A stretch of 64,000 bases of DNA from Pseudomonas viridiflava (GTDB lineage: Bacteria > Pseudomonadota > Gammaproteobacteria > Pseudomonadales > Pseudomonadaceae), in assembly GCF_900585905.1 (NCBI RefSeq), contig NZ_UTVH01000121.1, forward strand, positions 62,001 through 126,000, given 5' to 3'. This document shows positions 33,865 through 43,002 of the stretch, piece by piece. The number at the start of each line of letters is the position of its first letter. Position 1 is the first letter of the stretch. The notes beneath the pieces were generated by a model. That model had not been told where the DNA came from. It made no database searches and worked only from the letters and a program-made list of their open reading frames with translations. The translations under genes and the position numbers were made by a program.

Positions 33865-36144
33865 ATGCTCAATACGCTGCGCAAGATCGTCCAGGAAGTT
33901 AACTCCGCCAAGGATCTCAAGGCGGCGTTGGGCATTATTGTGCTGCGCGTCAAGGAGGCCATGGGCAGTCAGGTCTGCTCGGTCTACCTGCTCGACCCGG
34001 AAAGCAATCGCTTTGTGCTGATGGCCACCGAGGGCCTGAACAAGCGTTCCATCGGCAAGGTCAGCATGGCGCCCAATGAAGGCCTTGTGGGCCTTGTGGG
34101 TACTCGCGAAGAACCGCTGAACCTCGAACATGCCGCCGATCACCCTCGCTATCGCTACTTTGCCGAAACCGGCGAAGAGCGCTACGCATCGTTCCTGGGT
34201 GCGCCTATCATTCACCACCGTCGTGTCGTGGGCGTTCTGGTGATCCAGCAAAAGGAGCGGCGCCAGTTCGACGAGGGTGAAGAAGCCTTCCTCGTAACCA
34301 TGAGCGCGCAACTCGCCGGTGTCATCGCTCACGCTGAAGCCACCGGCTCGATCCGCGGCCTGGGGCGCCAGGGCAAGGGCATTCAGGAAGCCAAATTCGT
34401 CGGTGTTGCCGGTTCCCCAGGGGCTGCGGTAGGCGTGGCAGTAGTGATGCTGCCGCCCGCCGATCTTGAAGTGGTGCCGGACAAGACCGTTTCCGACATC
34501 AAGGCCGAGCTGGCGCTGTTCCAGACCGCGCTTGAAGGGGTGCGCAGCGACATGCGGGCGTTGTCGGCCAAGCTGGCCAATCAGCTGCGCCCTGAAGAGC
34601 GCGCGCTGTTCGACGTGTACCTGATGATGCTCGACGATGCCTCGCTGGGCAGTGAAGTGACCAACGTTATCAAGACCGGGCAATGGGCCCAGGGCGCGCT
34701 GCGCTCGGTGGTCAGCGAACACGTGAAACGCTTTGAGCTGATGGACGATGCCTATTTGCGTGAGCGCGCATCGGACGTCAAAGACCTTGGCCGACGCTTG
34801 CTGGCGTACCTGCAGGAAGCGCGGCAACAGGCGCTGGTGTACCCCGACAACACTATTCTGGTCAGCGAGGAATTGTCTCCGGCGATGCTCGGCGAAGTGC
34901 CGGAAGGCAAGCTGGTCGGGCTGATTTCAGTGCTCGGCTCCGGCAACTCCCACGTCGCGATCCTGGCTCGCGCCATGGGCATTCCGACGGTCATGGGTGT
35001 GGTCGATCTGCCGTATTCCAAGGTTGATGGCATCCAGCTGATCGTCGACGGCTATCACGGCGAAGTGTTCACCAACCCCAGCGAAGCCATGCGCAAGCAG
35101 TTCGCCAAGGTGGTTGAGGAGGAGCGCCAGTTGTCCCAGGGCCTCGACGCCCTGCGCGAACTGCCTTGCGTGACCCTGGACGGCCATCGCATGCCGCTGT
35201 GGGTCAACACCGGATTGCTGGCTGACGTCGCCCGTGCGCAACAGCGCGGCGCCGAAGGGGTGGGCCTGTACCGCACCGAAGTGCCGTTCATGATTCAGCA
35301 GCGCTTTCCCAGCGAGAAAGAGCAGTTGGCCATTTATCGCGAGCAACTGGCCGCCTTCCACCCGCTGCCAGTCACCATGCGCAGCCTGGATATCGGCGGC
35401 GACAAGGCGCTTTCATACTTCCCGATCAAAGAAGAGAACCCGTTTCTGGGCTGGCGCGGCATTCGTGTCACCCTCGACCATCCGGAAATCTTCCTGGTGC
35501 AGACTCGCGCCATGCTCAAGGCCAGCGAAGGTCTGAACAACCTGCGCATTCTGCTGCCGATGATTTCCAGCACCCACGAAGTGGAAGAAGCGCTGCACCT
35601 GATTCACCGCGCCTGGGGTGAAGTGCGTGACGAGGGCACTGATGTGCCCATGCCGCCCGTCGGGGTGATGATCGAAGTGCCTGCGGCGGTTTACCAGACC
35701 CGTGATCTGGCACGTCAGGTGGATTTCCTGTCGGTGGGCTCAAACGACCTGACGCAGTATTTGCTCGCCGTGGATCGCAACAACCCGCGGGTGGCTGACC
35801 TATACGATTACCTGCACCCGGCGGTGCTGCAAGCGCTGCAAAACGTAGTGCGCGACGCCCACGCCGAGGGCAAGCCGGTGAGCATCTGCGGCGAAATGGC
35901 CGGTGACCCGGCCGCTGCGGTGCTACTGATGGCGATGGGTTTCGACAGCCTGTCGATGAACGCCACCAACCTGCCGAAAGTGAAGTGGATGCTGCGCCAG
36001 ATCCACCTTAGCAAGGCCAAGGAACTGCTCGCCCAGCTGATGACCAACGACAACCCGCAAGTGATCAGCAGCTCGCTGCAGCTGGCACTGAAAAACCTCG
36101 GCCTGTCGCGGATGATCAATCCGGGGTCTGTGAAGGGGCATTGA
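33865..36144 (+). CDS. ptsP: PTS enzyme I of the nitrogen system (EI-Ntr)
   Basis: 759 residues. An N-terminal GAF domain (about 1-160: LGIIVLRVKEAMGSQVCSVYLL) is followed by the EI phosphotransfer domains. The active-site His lies in GSGNSHVAILARAMGIPTVMG. The PEP-binding TIM barrel shows GVGLYRTEVPFM, MRSLDIGGDKALSYFP and FLSVGSNDLTQYLLAVDRNN, then the Cys in SICGEMAGDP. It phosphorylates NPr (PtsO) from PEP and links nitrogen state to carbon regulation. Confidence 0.95.
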   Translation: MLNTLRKIVQEVNSAKDLKAALGIIVLRVKEAMGSQVCSVYLLDPESNRFVLMATEGLNKRSIGKVSMAPNEGLVGLVGTREEPLNLEHAADHPRYRYFAETGEERYASFLGAPIIHHRRVVGVLVIQQKERRQFDEGEEAFLVTMSAQLAGVIAHAEATGSIRGLGRQGKGIQEAKFVGVAGSPGAAVGVAVVMLPPADLEVVPDKTVSDIKAELALFQTALEGVRSDMRALSAKLANQLRPEERALFDVYLMMLDDASLGSEVTNVIKTGQWAQGALRSVVSEHVKRFELMDDAYLRERASDVKDLGRRLLAYLQEARQQALVYPDNTILVSEELSPAMLGEVPEGKLVGLISVLGSGNSHVAILARAMGIPTVMGVVDLPYSKVDGIQLIVDGYHGEVFTNPSEAMRKQFAKVVEEERQLSQGLDALRELPCVTLDGHRMPLWVNTGLLADVARAQQRGAEGVGLYRTEVPFMIQQRFPSEKEQLAIYREQLAAFHPLPVTMRSLDIGGDKALSYFPIKEENPFLGWRGIRVTLDHPEIFLVQTRAMLKASEGLNNLRILLPMISSTHEVEEALHLIHRAWGEVRDEGTDVPMPPVGVMIEVPAAVYQTRDLARQVDFLSVGSNDLTQYLLAVDRNNPRVADLYDYLHPAVLQALQNVVRDAHAEGKPVSICGEMAGDPAAAVLLMAMGFDSLSMNATNLPKVKWMLRQIHLSKAKELLAQLMTNDNPQVISSSLQLALKNLGLSRMINPGSVKGH

Positions 36145-36184
36145 GCCTCAGCGCTGCCTGCGTTCTACTTGCATACCTCAATGT

Positions 36185-36251
36185 GTAGGAGCCAACTTGT
36201 TGGCGAGGCGGCCTATCTGATAAACCGCCTCGCTAACAAGTTAGCTCCTAC
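36185..36251. repeat. REPIN (CCAACTTGTTGG / CTAACAAGTTAG arms)
   Basis: 67 bp, arms GTAGGAGCCAACTTGTTGGC and GCTAACAAGTTAGCTCCTAC, between ptsP and the NRDE gene. Related to the array near spuH. Confidence 0.9.
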
Positions 36252-36256
36252 AAGGT

Positions 36257-37003
36257 TCAAACCTGCAGCTCTAACTTCCCTAGACTCACGCCACCCGGGC
36301 CGAAACTTTTTTCGATGAAATGTCTGCTGCCATCGGCGTTGACGATCAACACGCTGCTGGCACGAGTGCCGTAATTAGCGCTGGCGATAAACGTGCTCGA
36401 CAGCAGCGTCTCGGTGGCCAGGCCGACGCCGGTGTCGGGCAGTTGGGCGGCGGGCGCCTGAGCGGGGTCACTCAGCAGGGCGATTAATGCTGCCGGATCT
36501 GGTTTGTGCAAATGAGCCGCAAGCCCGGCCCTGGTCTTGATCAGCTTCGGCCATGGTGTATCGAGGCCGGCGTTGGAAAGGCCATAAACGCCTTCATCAA
36601 GTCGCATAGGCTGCGCATCGCCGCTGTTCAGGTACCAGAGTTGACTGCCATCGCCCAGCAACAGGTTGAACCCGCCGTACTCCCCGGCGCGGTCGGCGAC
36701 TTGCGCCAGATAATCATCCATCGATGCCTGGCCGCTGAGGAACTGCGCCACCAGCTCACCGCGTGAACGGCGACCCTGGGGTAGCTGCGGGTCGCGGATA
36801 TTGGTCAGTGCCGCAAAACGCCCGTCGGCGCTGATGCCCAGCCAGGTGCCGCCCGCCTCCAGATCACGACCGGCGTAGACCTGCGGCGCGTCGGCCCACT
36901 GCGCCAGGGCCTGGGTGGGGCGGGCGTAGAATTCGTCGCGGTTGGCCGCAACAATCAGCGGTTGTGGATGCGTGGGGCGCCAGGCGAAGACGATCAGACA
37001 CAT
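36257..37003 (-). CDS. NRDE family protein (TANGO2-like)
   Basis: 248 residues from ATG 37003, with AAGGAG upstream. It begins MCLIVFAWRP, where Cys2 would be the N-terminal nucleophile, and carries the defining AANRDEF near residue 30. Other conserved parts are GGTWLGISADGRFAALTNIR and YGLSNAGLDTPWPKL. TANGO2/NRDE proteins are of unclear function in bacteria. It is divergent from lgt. Confidence 0.85.
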   Translation of the reverse strand: MCLIVFAWRPTHPQPLIVAANRDEFYARPTQALAQWADAPQVYAGRDLEAGGTWLGISADGRFAALTNIRDPQLPQGRRSRGELVAQFLSGQASMDDYLAQVADRAGEYGGFNLLLGDGSQLWYLNSGDAQPMRLDEGVYGLSNAGLDTPWPKLIKTRAGLAAHLHKPDPAALIALLSDPAQAPAAQLPDTGVGLATETLLSSTFIASANYGTRASSVLIVNADGSRHFIEKSFGPGGVSLGKLELQV

Positions 37004-37206
37004 GGGGTACTCCTTTTCATGCCCCACTGTACCCATCGGCCGGGCGGACTTCCATCGTGCAGGTAGAGCCCGCGGGCGCGCTCCGGTAACATGCCGGGTC
37101 TCTTTTCGTGGCGTCTGCCCGTTGTCTGTTCAGCAGGGGTTTACGTTTGCTGTTTTAGTGTGTCTGGTTCAGTGCTCGCAAGAGCGTTCCAATTCGAGGA
37201 TTCGCA

Positions 37207-38019
37207 ATGCTGCCTTACCCGCAGATTGACCCGGTGGCGGTGGCTATCGGCCCGCTGCAAATTCACTGGTACGGTTTGATGTACCTGGTCGGCATCGGCG
37301 GCGCCTGGCTGCTGGCATCGCGTCGCCTGAACCGCTTTGATCCGACCTGGACCAAGGAAAAACTGTCCGACATGATTTTCTGGCTGGCCATGGGCGTGAT
37401 CGTTGGCGGGCGGCTGGGCTATGTGCTGTTCTACGACCTGTCAGCGTACCTGGCCAATCCGTTGCTGATCTTTGAAGTGTGGAAGGGCGGCATGGCGTTC
37501 CACGGCGGTTTTGTCGGCGTCATGCTGGCGGCCTGGTGGTTCGGCCGACGCAACGGCAAGTCGTTCTTCGAACTGATGGATTTTATTGCGCCCATGGTGC
37601 CCATCGGCCTTGGCGCCGGGCGTATCGGCAACTTCATCAATGCCGAGCTGTGGGGCAAACCGACCGATGTGCCATGGGCGATGATCTTCCCGCCGTTCAG
37701 CGATCCGGCGCAGTTGCCGCGCCATCCTTCGCAGCTGTATCAGTTCGCTCTGGAAGGCGTGGCGCTGTTTCTGATCCTGTACCTGTTCTCGCGCAAACCT
37801 CGCCCGACCATGGCCATTTCCGGCATGTTCGCGCTGTTTTACGGGATCTTCCGCTTCCTGGTCGAGTTCGTCCGCGTACCCGATGCGCAGCTGGGCTATC
37901 TGGCGTGGGGCTGGCTGACCATGGGTCAGGTGCTCAGCCTGCCAATGATCATCGCCGGTATCGTGCTGATCTGGCTGGCCTACAACCGCGCTCCTGCCAG
38001 CAGGAACGCAGCGGTCTAA
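37207..38019 (+). CDS. lgt: prolipoprotein diacylglyceryl transferase
   Basis: 270 residues with about seven membrane segments. The Lgt motifs are present: KGGMAFHGGFVG and the signature GLGAGRIGNFINAELWG, and later RHPSQLYQ and PDAQLG. It transfers diacylglycerol to the lipobox Cys of prelipoproteins in the inner membrane. Stable linkage of lgt with thyA is common in gamma-proteobacteria; thyA follows after 49 bases. Confidence 0.95.
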   Translation: MLPYPQIDPVAVAIGPLQIHWYGLMYLVGIGGAWLLASRRLNRFDPTWTKEKLSDMIFWLAMGVIVGGRLGYVLFYDLSAYLANPLLIFEVWKGGMAFHGGFVGVMLAAWWFGRRNGKSFFELMDFIAPMVPIGLGAGRIGNFINAELWGKPTDVPWAMIFPPFSDPAQLPRHPSQLYQFALEGVALFLILYLFSRKPRPTMAISGMFALFYGIFRFLVEFVRVPDAQLGYLAWGWLTMGQVLSLPMIIAGIVLIWLAYNRAPASRNAAV

Positions 38020-38024
38020 TACCG

Positions 38025-38050
38025 AAACGCCGGGCCCGCGCCCGGCGTTT
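38025..38050 (+). terminator. hairpin between lgt and thyA
   Basis: Perfect 11-bp stem AAACGCCGGGC / GCCCGGCGTTT around a four-base loop. The distal arm ends in only TTT then CAC, so termination may be partial. Confidence 0.6.
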
Positions 38051-38068
38051 CACTGATGCAGGTGATAT

Positions 38069-39040
38069 ATGAAGCAATATCTGGAACTGGTCGCCCACGT
38101 CATCAAGAATGGCACGCTGCAGGCCAATCGTACCGGGGTGAAAACCATCAGTTTTCCCGGCGCCATGCTGCGCTATGACCTCAAGGAAGGTTTCCCGGCG
38201 ATCACCACCCGGCGCATGGCCTTTAAATCGGCCATCGGCGAAATGGTCGGCTTTCTGCGTGGCGTGAACAACGCGGCGGAGTTTCGTGCGCTGGGCTGCA
38301 AGGTCTGGGATCAGAACGCCAACGAAAACGCGCAGTGGCTGGACAACCCCTTTCGCCAGGGTGAAGACGATCTGGGCGAAATCTACGGCGTGCAATGGCG
38401 CAAGTGGCCTGCCTACAAGCGGATTGATCTGAGCAACCCGAAAGCCATCGAGCTGGCGATCAGTCAGGGCTACCAGCAAATCGCCCAGGCCGAGGAAAAC
38501 GGTCAGGCCTATGTGGTGCTGTACAAGGCCATTGACCAGATCCGTCAGTGCGTCGACACCATCATCAAGGACCCCGGCAGCCGACGCATTCTGTTCCATG
38601 GCTGGAACTGCGCGCAGCTGGATGAAATGGCCTTGCCGCCGTGCCACCTGCTGTATCAGTTTCACCCCAATCAGGAGACGAAAGAGATCTCCCTGACGCT
38701 GTATATCCGCTCCAACGATCTGGGCCTGGGCACTCCGTTCAACCTCACCGAGGGCGCCGCGCTGCTGAGCCTGATCGGTCGGCTGACCGGCTACACGCCG
38801 CGCTGGTTCACGTATTTCATCGGCGATGCCCATGTCTACGAAAACCATCTGGACATGCTCAACGAGCAGCTCACCCGCGAGCCGTATCCGATGCCTAAAC
38901 TGGTGATCTCCGATCGCGTGCCGGAGTTTGCCAGGACCGGCGTTTACCAGCCAGAGTGGCTGGAGCAGATCGAGCCGTCGGACTTCTCGCTGGAAGGGTA
39001 TGAGCACCACCCGGCGATGACCGCGCCGATGGCGGTCTGA
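38069..39040 (+). CDS. thyA: thymidylate synthase
   Basis: 323 residues, longer than the 264-residue E. coli enzyme because of inserts in the first half, as in other pseudomonads. It shows NRTGVKTISFPGAMLRYDL, the nucleophile block MALPPCHLLYQFH and the dUMP site GLGTPFNLTEGAALLS. It methylates dUMP with methylene-THF to make dTMP. The ATG at 38069 is preceded by GCAGGTGAT. Confidence 0.95.
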   Translation: MKQYLELVAHVIKNGTLQANRTGVKTISFPGAMLRYDLKEGFPAITTRRMAFKSAIGEMVGFLRGVNNAAEFRALGCKVWDQNANENAQWLDNPFRQGEDDLGEIYGVQWRKWPAYKRIDLSNPKAIELAISQGYQQIAQAEENGQAYVVLYKAIDQIRQCVDTIIKDPGSRRILFHGWNCAQLDEMALPPCHLLYQFHPNQETKEISLTLYIRSNDLGLGTPFNLTEGAALLSLIGRLTGYTPRWFTYFIGDAHVYENHLDMLNEQLTREPYPMPKLVISDRVPEFARTGVYQPEWLEQIEPSDFSLEGYEHHPAMTAPMAV

Positions 39041-39057
39041 CAGCAACACGCTTTCTT

Positions 39058-39124
39058 GTAGGAGCCAACTTGTTGGCGAAGCGGTGTGCCGGTTATGCCG
39101 TCTCGCCAACAAGTTGGCTCCTGC
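39058..39124. repeat. REPIN after thyA
   Basis: 67 bp, arms GTAGGAGCCAACTTGTTGGC and CCAACAAGTTGGCTCCTGC, between the convergent thyA and cadR ends. Confidence 0.9.
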
Positions 39125-39148
39125 AGATCGAGGTGTTCCCTGAATCCT

Positions 39149-39595
39149 TCAATGCCCATGACTCCTGCCCACATGGGAGTGCTCCACATCAGGGGTCACC
39201 ACGCTGCCGCTGAGTTCCAGCCGATCCAGAATCCCGCAATGGTCCGGTGCGCCTTCGCTGCAGCGCTGGCGCAGGTCCAGCAGTTGCGTCTGCAGGGCTT
39301 GCAGGCTGGCGATGCGGGCGTTGACGTGCTGAATGTGTTCGTCGATCAGCGCATTGACGCTGACGCACTGATCCTGCGGGCTGTCGCGCAAGTGCAGCAG
39401 GCTGCGGATTTCTTCCAGGGTCATGTCCAGGCTGCGGCAATTGCGAATGAAGGTCAGCCGTTCGACATGCGCCTGGGTGTACAGGCGGTAGTTGCCGTCG
39501 CTGCGGGCGGGTGCTGGCAGCAGCCCTTCGCGCTCGTAATAGCGGATGGTTTCCACCTGGGCGTCGGTGAGTTTTGCCAGCTCGCCAATCTTCAT
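39149..39595 (-). CDS. cadR: MerR-family Cd(II)/Pb(II)-responsive regulator CadR
   Basis: 148 residues. The N-terminal helix-turn-helix reads MKIGELAKLTDAQVETIRYY and EREGLLPAPARSDGNYRLY. The metal-site cysteines lie in QDQCVSVNALIDEH (Cys77) and RCSEGAPDHCG. The His-rich tail (EHSHVGRSHGH) is a CadR trait in P. putida. It controls the divergent cadA gene by twisting the operator-promoter when cadmium or lead binds. Confidence 0.93.
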   Translation of the reverse strand: MKIGELAKLTDAQVETIRYYEREGLLPAPARSDGNYRLYTQAHVERLTFIRNCRSLDMTLEEIRSLLHLRDSPQDQCVSVNALIDEHIQHVNARIASLQALQTQLLDLRQRCSEGAPDHCGILDRLELSGSVVTPDVEHSHVGRSHGH

Positions 39596-39618
39596 CGTGT
39601 CGGTCCTGTTTTAAGTGC

Positions 39619-39649
39619 TTGACCCTATAGTGGCTACAGGGTGTTCACT
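39619..39649 (+). promoter_or_regulatory. CadR-type operator/promoter of cadA
   Basis: TTGACC (-35, 39619-39624) overlaps a dyad ACCCTATAG / CTACAGGGT (39622-39642, three-base centre, one mismatch). The dyad sits in the long 19-20 base spacer typical of MerR-controlled promoters; the -10 is expected around 39644-39649. Confidence 0.88.
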
Positions 39650-39678
39650 TGGCAACAAGCACGTTAAAGGACCGGACC

Positions 39679-41937
39679 ATGAGCCAGCCGACACCCGTTC
39701 ACGACAATCATCATCACGCCGAGCACGACCCTTCCAGCCACGACCACAGCGCTCATGAGCCTGCGTCTGCATCTGCGCATAACTGCTGTTCGTCGAAAGC
39801 GGCGCCTGCCACGGTCAGTTTCGGCGACGCCGATGCCTCTGGCGCGCAGCTGAGCACTTTCCGTATCGAGGCGATGGATTGCCCTACAGAGCAGACCCTT
39901 ATCCAGAACAAGCTGGGCAAGCTGGCGGGCGTGCACAAACTCGAATTCAACCTCATCAACCGCGTGCTGGGGGTTTGGCACGAGCTGCCTTCCACTGACC
40001 CGATCCGCGACGCGATTGCTTCGCTGGGCATGCAGGCCGAACCCATTGAAGAAGGTCAAGAAGCTGCAGCGGCGCCTGCGCTGAAAAAGCCCTGGTGGCC
40101 GCTTGCGCTTTCCGGGGTGACCGCACTGGCGGCGGAGGTGATCCACTTTGCTTCCCTGGCGCCGACCTGGGTGGTGGCCATCGTGGCGCTGGTGTCCATC
40201 CTCAGCGGCGGCCTGGGCACCTACAAGAAAGGCTGGATCGCGCTCAAGAATCTCAACCTCAACATCAATGCGCTGATGAGCATTGCGGTGACAGGCGCCG
40301 TGCTGATCGGGCAATGGCCGGAAGCGGCGATGGTGATGTTCCTGTTCACGGTCGCCGAACTGATTGAAGCCAAATCACTGGACCGCGCGCGCAACGCCAT
40401 TGGCGGTCTGATGCAGCTCACGCCGGAAGTCGCCACCGTCAGACAAGCCGACGGGCAATGGCTGGAGAAGGATGCGAAAAGCATCGATCTGGGCGCGATT
40501 GTGAGGCTAAAGCCCGGTGAGCGCGTTGCCCTGGATGGTGAAGTGGTCACAGGCCATTCGACCATCGATCAGGCGCCGATCACCGGTGAAAGCCTGCCGG
40601 TAGAGAAGGGCGTTGGTGACAAGGTGTTCGCGGGCACCATCAATCAGTCCGGCTCGCTGGAGTATCGCGTCACGGCGGCAGCGAACAATTCGACCCTGGC
40701 GCGGATCATCCACGCAGTGGAAGCGGCTCAAGGTTCACGGGCGCCGACCCAGCGTTTCGTTGACAGCTTTTCGCGCATCTACACCCCGGCGGTGTTCCTG
40801 TTTGCGCTGGGCGTGGCGATCATCCCGCCGCTGCTCATGGGCGCAGCCTGGTACGACTGGATTTATCGCGCACTGGTGCTGCTGGTGGTCGCCTGCCCTT
40901 GCGCGCTGGTGATTTCAACCCCGGTGACCATTGTCAGCGGGCTGGCAGCGGCTGCGCGCAAAGGCATCCTGATCAAGGGCGGCGTGTATCTGGAAATGGG
41001 CCACAAGCTGGATTATCTGGCGTTGGACAAGACCGGCACGATTACCCACGGCAAACCGGTGCAGACCGATTACCTGCTGTTGGATCCCTCTGCGAGCGAG
41101 CTGGCGCCAGCCGTCGCCGCGAGCCTTGCCGGTCGCTCCGATCACCCGGTTTCCCAGGCCATCGCCAAGGCTGCCGAATCGGGCGTGACTGCCCATGAGG
41201 TGGGCGCCTTCGAAGCCCTTGCCGGGCGTGGTGTGCGGGGTGAAATCAACGGCCAGATGTACCATCTGGGCAATCATCGCCTGGTGGAAGAGCTGGGCCT
41301 GTGCTCGCCACAACTGGAGGCGCAACTCGATGCGCTGGAGCAGCAGGGCAAAAGCGTCGTGCTGTTGCTTAATGCCTCAGGCCCGCTGGCCCTGTTCGCC
41401 GTCGCTGATACGGTCAAGGACAGCAGCCGCGAGGCGATCCGCCAGTTGCATGAACTGGGGGTCAAAACCCTGATGCTGACGGGTGACAACCCGCACACGG
41501 CGCGCGCCATTGCCGCACAGGTCGGGATTGATTCGGCCGAGGGCAACCTGATGCCAGCGGACAAACTGCAGGCCATCGAGGCGCTGTATGGCCAAGGTCA
41601 TCGGGTGGGCATGGTCGGCGACGGGATCAACGACGCCCCGGCCCTGGCGCGGGCCGAGATCGGTTTCGCCATGGCGGCTGCGGGAACCGATACCGCGATC
41701 GAGACAGCAGATGTAGCCCTGATGGACGATGATCTGCGCAAGATCCCCGCATTTATTCAACTGTCGCGACGCACTTCGGTGGTACTGAAGCAGAACATCT
41801 ATCTTGCGCTGATCATCAAGGCGATCTTCCTGGCGATGACCTTTGCGGGCGTGGCGACCATGTGGATGGCGGTGTTCGCCGACATGGGCGTGAGCTTGCT
41901 GGTGGTGTTCAATGGCTTGCGGTTGCTGAAGAAGTAA
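39679..41937 (+). CDS. cadA: heavy-metal P-type ATPase (Cd/Zn/Pb efflux), CadA
   Basis: 752 residues from ATG 39679 (AAGGAC upstream). A His-rich N-terminus (HDNHHHAEHDPSSHDHSAHE) with CC at about residue 37 precedes an HMA domain with the motif MDCPTEQTL. The transport core shows the membrane metal site VACPCALVIS, the phosphorylation site LDKTGTITHGK, TGES, and GDGINDAPALARA. It exports cadmium, zinc or lead from the cytoplasm. It is divergent from cadR, which confirms the metal group. Confidence 0.94.
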   Translation: MSQPTPVHDNHHHAEHDPSSHDHSAHEPASASAHNCCSSKAAPATVSFGDADASGAQLSTFRIEAMDCPTEQTLIQNKLGKLAGVHKLEFNLINRVLGVWHELPSTDPIRDAIASLGMQAEPIEEGQEAAAAPALKKPWWPLALSGVTALAAEVIHFASLAPTWVVAIVALVSILSGGLGTYKKGWIALKNLNLNINALMSIAVTGAVLIGQWPEAAMVMFLFTVAELIEAKSLDRARNAIGGLMQLTPEVATVRQADGQWLEKDAKSIDLGAIVRLKPGERVALDGEVVTGHSTIDQAPITGESLPVEKGVGDKVFAGTINQSGSLEYRVTAAANNSTLARIIHAVEAAQGSRAPTQRFVDSFSRIYTPAVFLFALGVAIIPPLLMGAAWYDWIYRALVLLVVACPCALVISTPVTIVSGLAAAARKGILIKGGVYLEMGHKLDYLALDKTGTITHGKPVQTDYLLLDPSASELAPAVAASLAGRSDHPVSQAIAKAAESGVTAHEVGAFEALAGRGVRGEINGQMYHLGNHRLVEELGLCSPQLEAQLDALEQQGKSVVLLLNASGPLALFAVADTVKDSSREAIRQLHELGVKTLMLTGDNPHTARAIAAQVGIDSAEGNLMPADKLQAIEALYGQGHRVGMVGDGINDAPALARAEIGFAMAAAGTDTAIETADVALMDDDLRKIPAFIQLSRRTSVVLKQNIYLALIIKAIFLAMTFAGVATMWMAVFADMGVSLLVVFNGLRLLKK

Positions 41938-41963
41938 AGCCAGCCGGTTCAGCGCCCGATTTT

Positions 41964-42033
41964 GCAGGAGCGAACGTGTTCGCGAGGCGTCTGTTCGGCA
42001 GGCCCGGCCCTTCGCCAACAAGTTGGCTCCTAC
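41964..42033. repeat. REPIN (hybrid arms) between cadA and hutG
   Basis: Arms GCAGGAGCGAACGTGTTCGC and CCAACAAGTTGGCTCCTAC, ending a few bases before the hutG stop. Confidence 0.85.
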
Positions 42034-42037
42034 ATTC

Positions 42038-42850
42038 TCAGGCAGCCGTGGGACGGTATTTATCCCTGCCCCAGGCGATCATCCCTTCGAGTAGTTGCTT
42101 GAGCACTACACGTGTCGGTTCGGCCAGGTCCGGGCGGTAGGTGAAGGGCGCGAATTCGTCCATGTACGTGGCTTGCACCAGCTCCAGCTGGACGGCGTGG
42201 ATAGTATTCGCCGGGTTGCCGTAATGGCGGGTGATGTGGCCGCCCTTGAAACGGCCGTTGAGGACATGGCTGTAGTCGCTGGCCGAGGCGCAGATGGCTT
42301 GCAGGTCCGCCGCCAGCGTTGCATCGCAACTGGCGCCATTGAAGGTGCCGAGGTTGAAGTCTGGCAGGCGACCGTCGAACAGGTGCGGGATGTGCCCGCG
42401 AATCGAATGGGCGTCGAACAGCAGTGCATAGCCGAACTCGTCTCGCAGGCGCGCAAGTTCTTGCTCCAGCGTCTGGTGATACGGCGTCCAGATCTGCTGC
42501 AGATAGGTCGCCCGCTCCTCGGCGTCAGGTTCTTGGCCGTCTTTGAACAGCGGCACGCCCTCGAACAGGATTGACGGGAACAGCCCGGTAGTGGCGCCAG
42601 CATAGAGCGGCTTGTCGTCGCTGGGGCGGTTGAGGTCGATGACAAAGCGCGAATACTCGGCGGCCAGGGTGCTGGCACCCAGCTCGGCGGCGAAGTCATA
42701 CAGCTGCGGAATGTGCCAGTCGGTGTCTGGCAGGCTACGCGCTTCGTCCACCAGGCCCGCTTCCACCGCAGGCGTCAGGCGCAATCCGGCGTGGGGCATG
42801 CTGATCAGCAGCGGCACGCGGCCGCGAGAAAACTTCAGAGCGTTGTCCAT
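42038..42850 (-). CDS. hutG: N-formylglutamate deformylase
   Basis: 270 residues. The HutG/FGase signature is PLLISMPHAGLRL, with VIDLNRPSDDKPL, ALLFDAHSIRGHIPHLFDG and FKGGHITRHYGNP. It releases formate from N-formylglutamate, the last step of the five-step histidine route that starts with HutF deimination. It is the final gene of the minus-strand hut block; a REPIN separates it from hutI. Confidence 0.94.
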   Translation of the reverse strand: MDNALKFSRGRVPLLISMPHAGLRLTPAVEAGLVDEARSLPDTDWHIPQLYDFAAELGASTLAAEYSRFVIDLNRPSDDKPLYAGATTGLFPSILFEGVPLFKDGQEPDAEERATYLQQIWTPYHQTLEQELARLRDEFGYALLFDAHSIRGHIPHLFDGRLPDFNLGTFNGASCDATLAADLQAICASASDYSHVLNGRFKGGHITRHYGNPANTIHAVQLELVQATYMDEFAPFTYRPDLAEPTRVVLKQLLEGMIAWGRDKYRPTAA

Positions 42851-42900
42851 GAATCTCTCCTATCAAACAACATGCATGCCTTGAATTGAAACGCCATCCT

Positions 42901-42992
42901 GTAGGAGCCAACTTGTTGGCGAGGCGATTGTTCTGGTTAAGCAGGTCCGACGCCTCGCCAACAATGTGGAACGCCACCCCGGTCGCTCCTAC
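42901..42992. repeat. chimeric REPIN between hutI and hutG
   Basis: The left arm GTAGGAGCCAACTTGTTGGC is one family. The right side contains CGCCTCGCCAACAA and then GGAACGCCACCCCGGTCGCT, the start of another family also seen at 45822-45924. Confidence 0.8.
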
Positions 42993-43002
42993 AGGGGCAG
43001 CA

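Noticed and set aside
37949..39112. Long minus-strand open frame opposite thyA
   Set aside because: Shadow of a G+C-rich gene: no family motifs, and thyA on the other strand is unambiguous.
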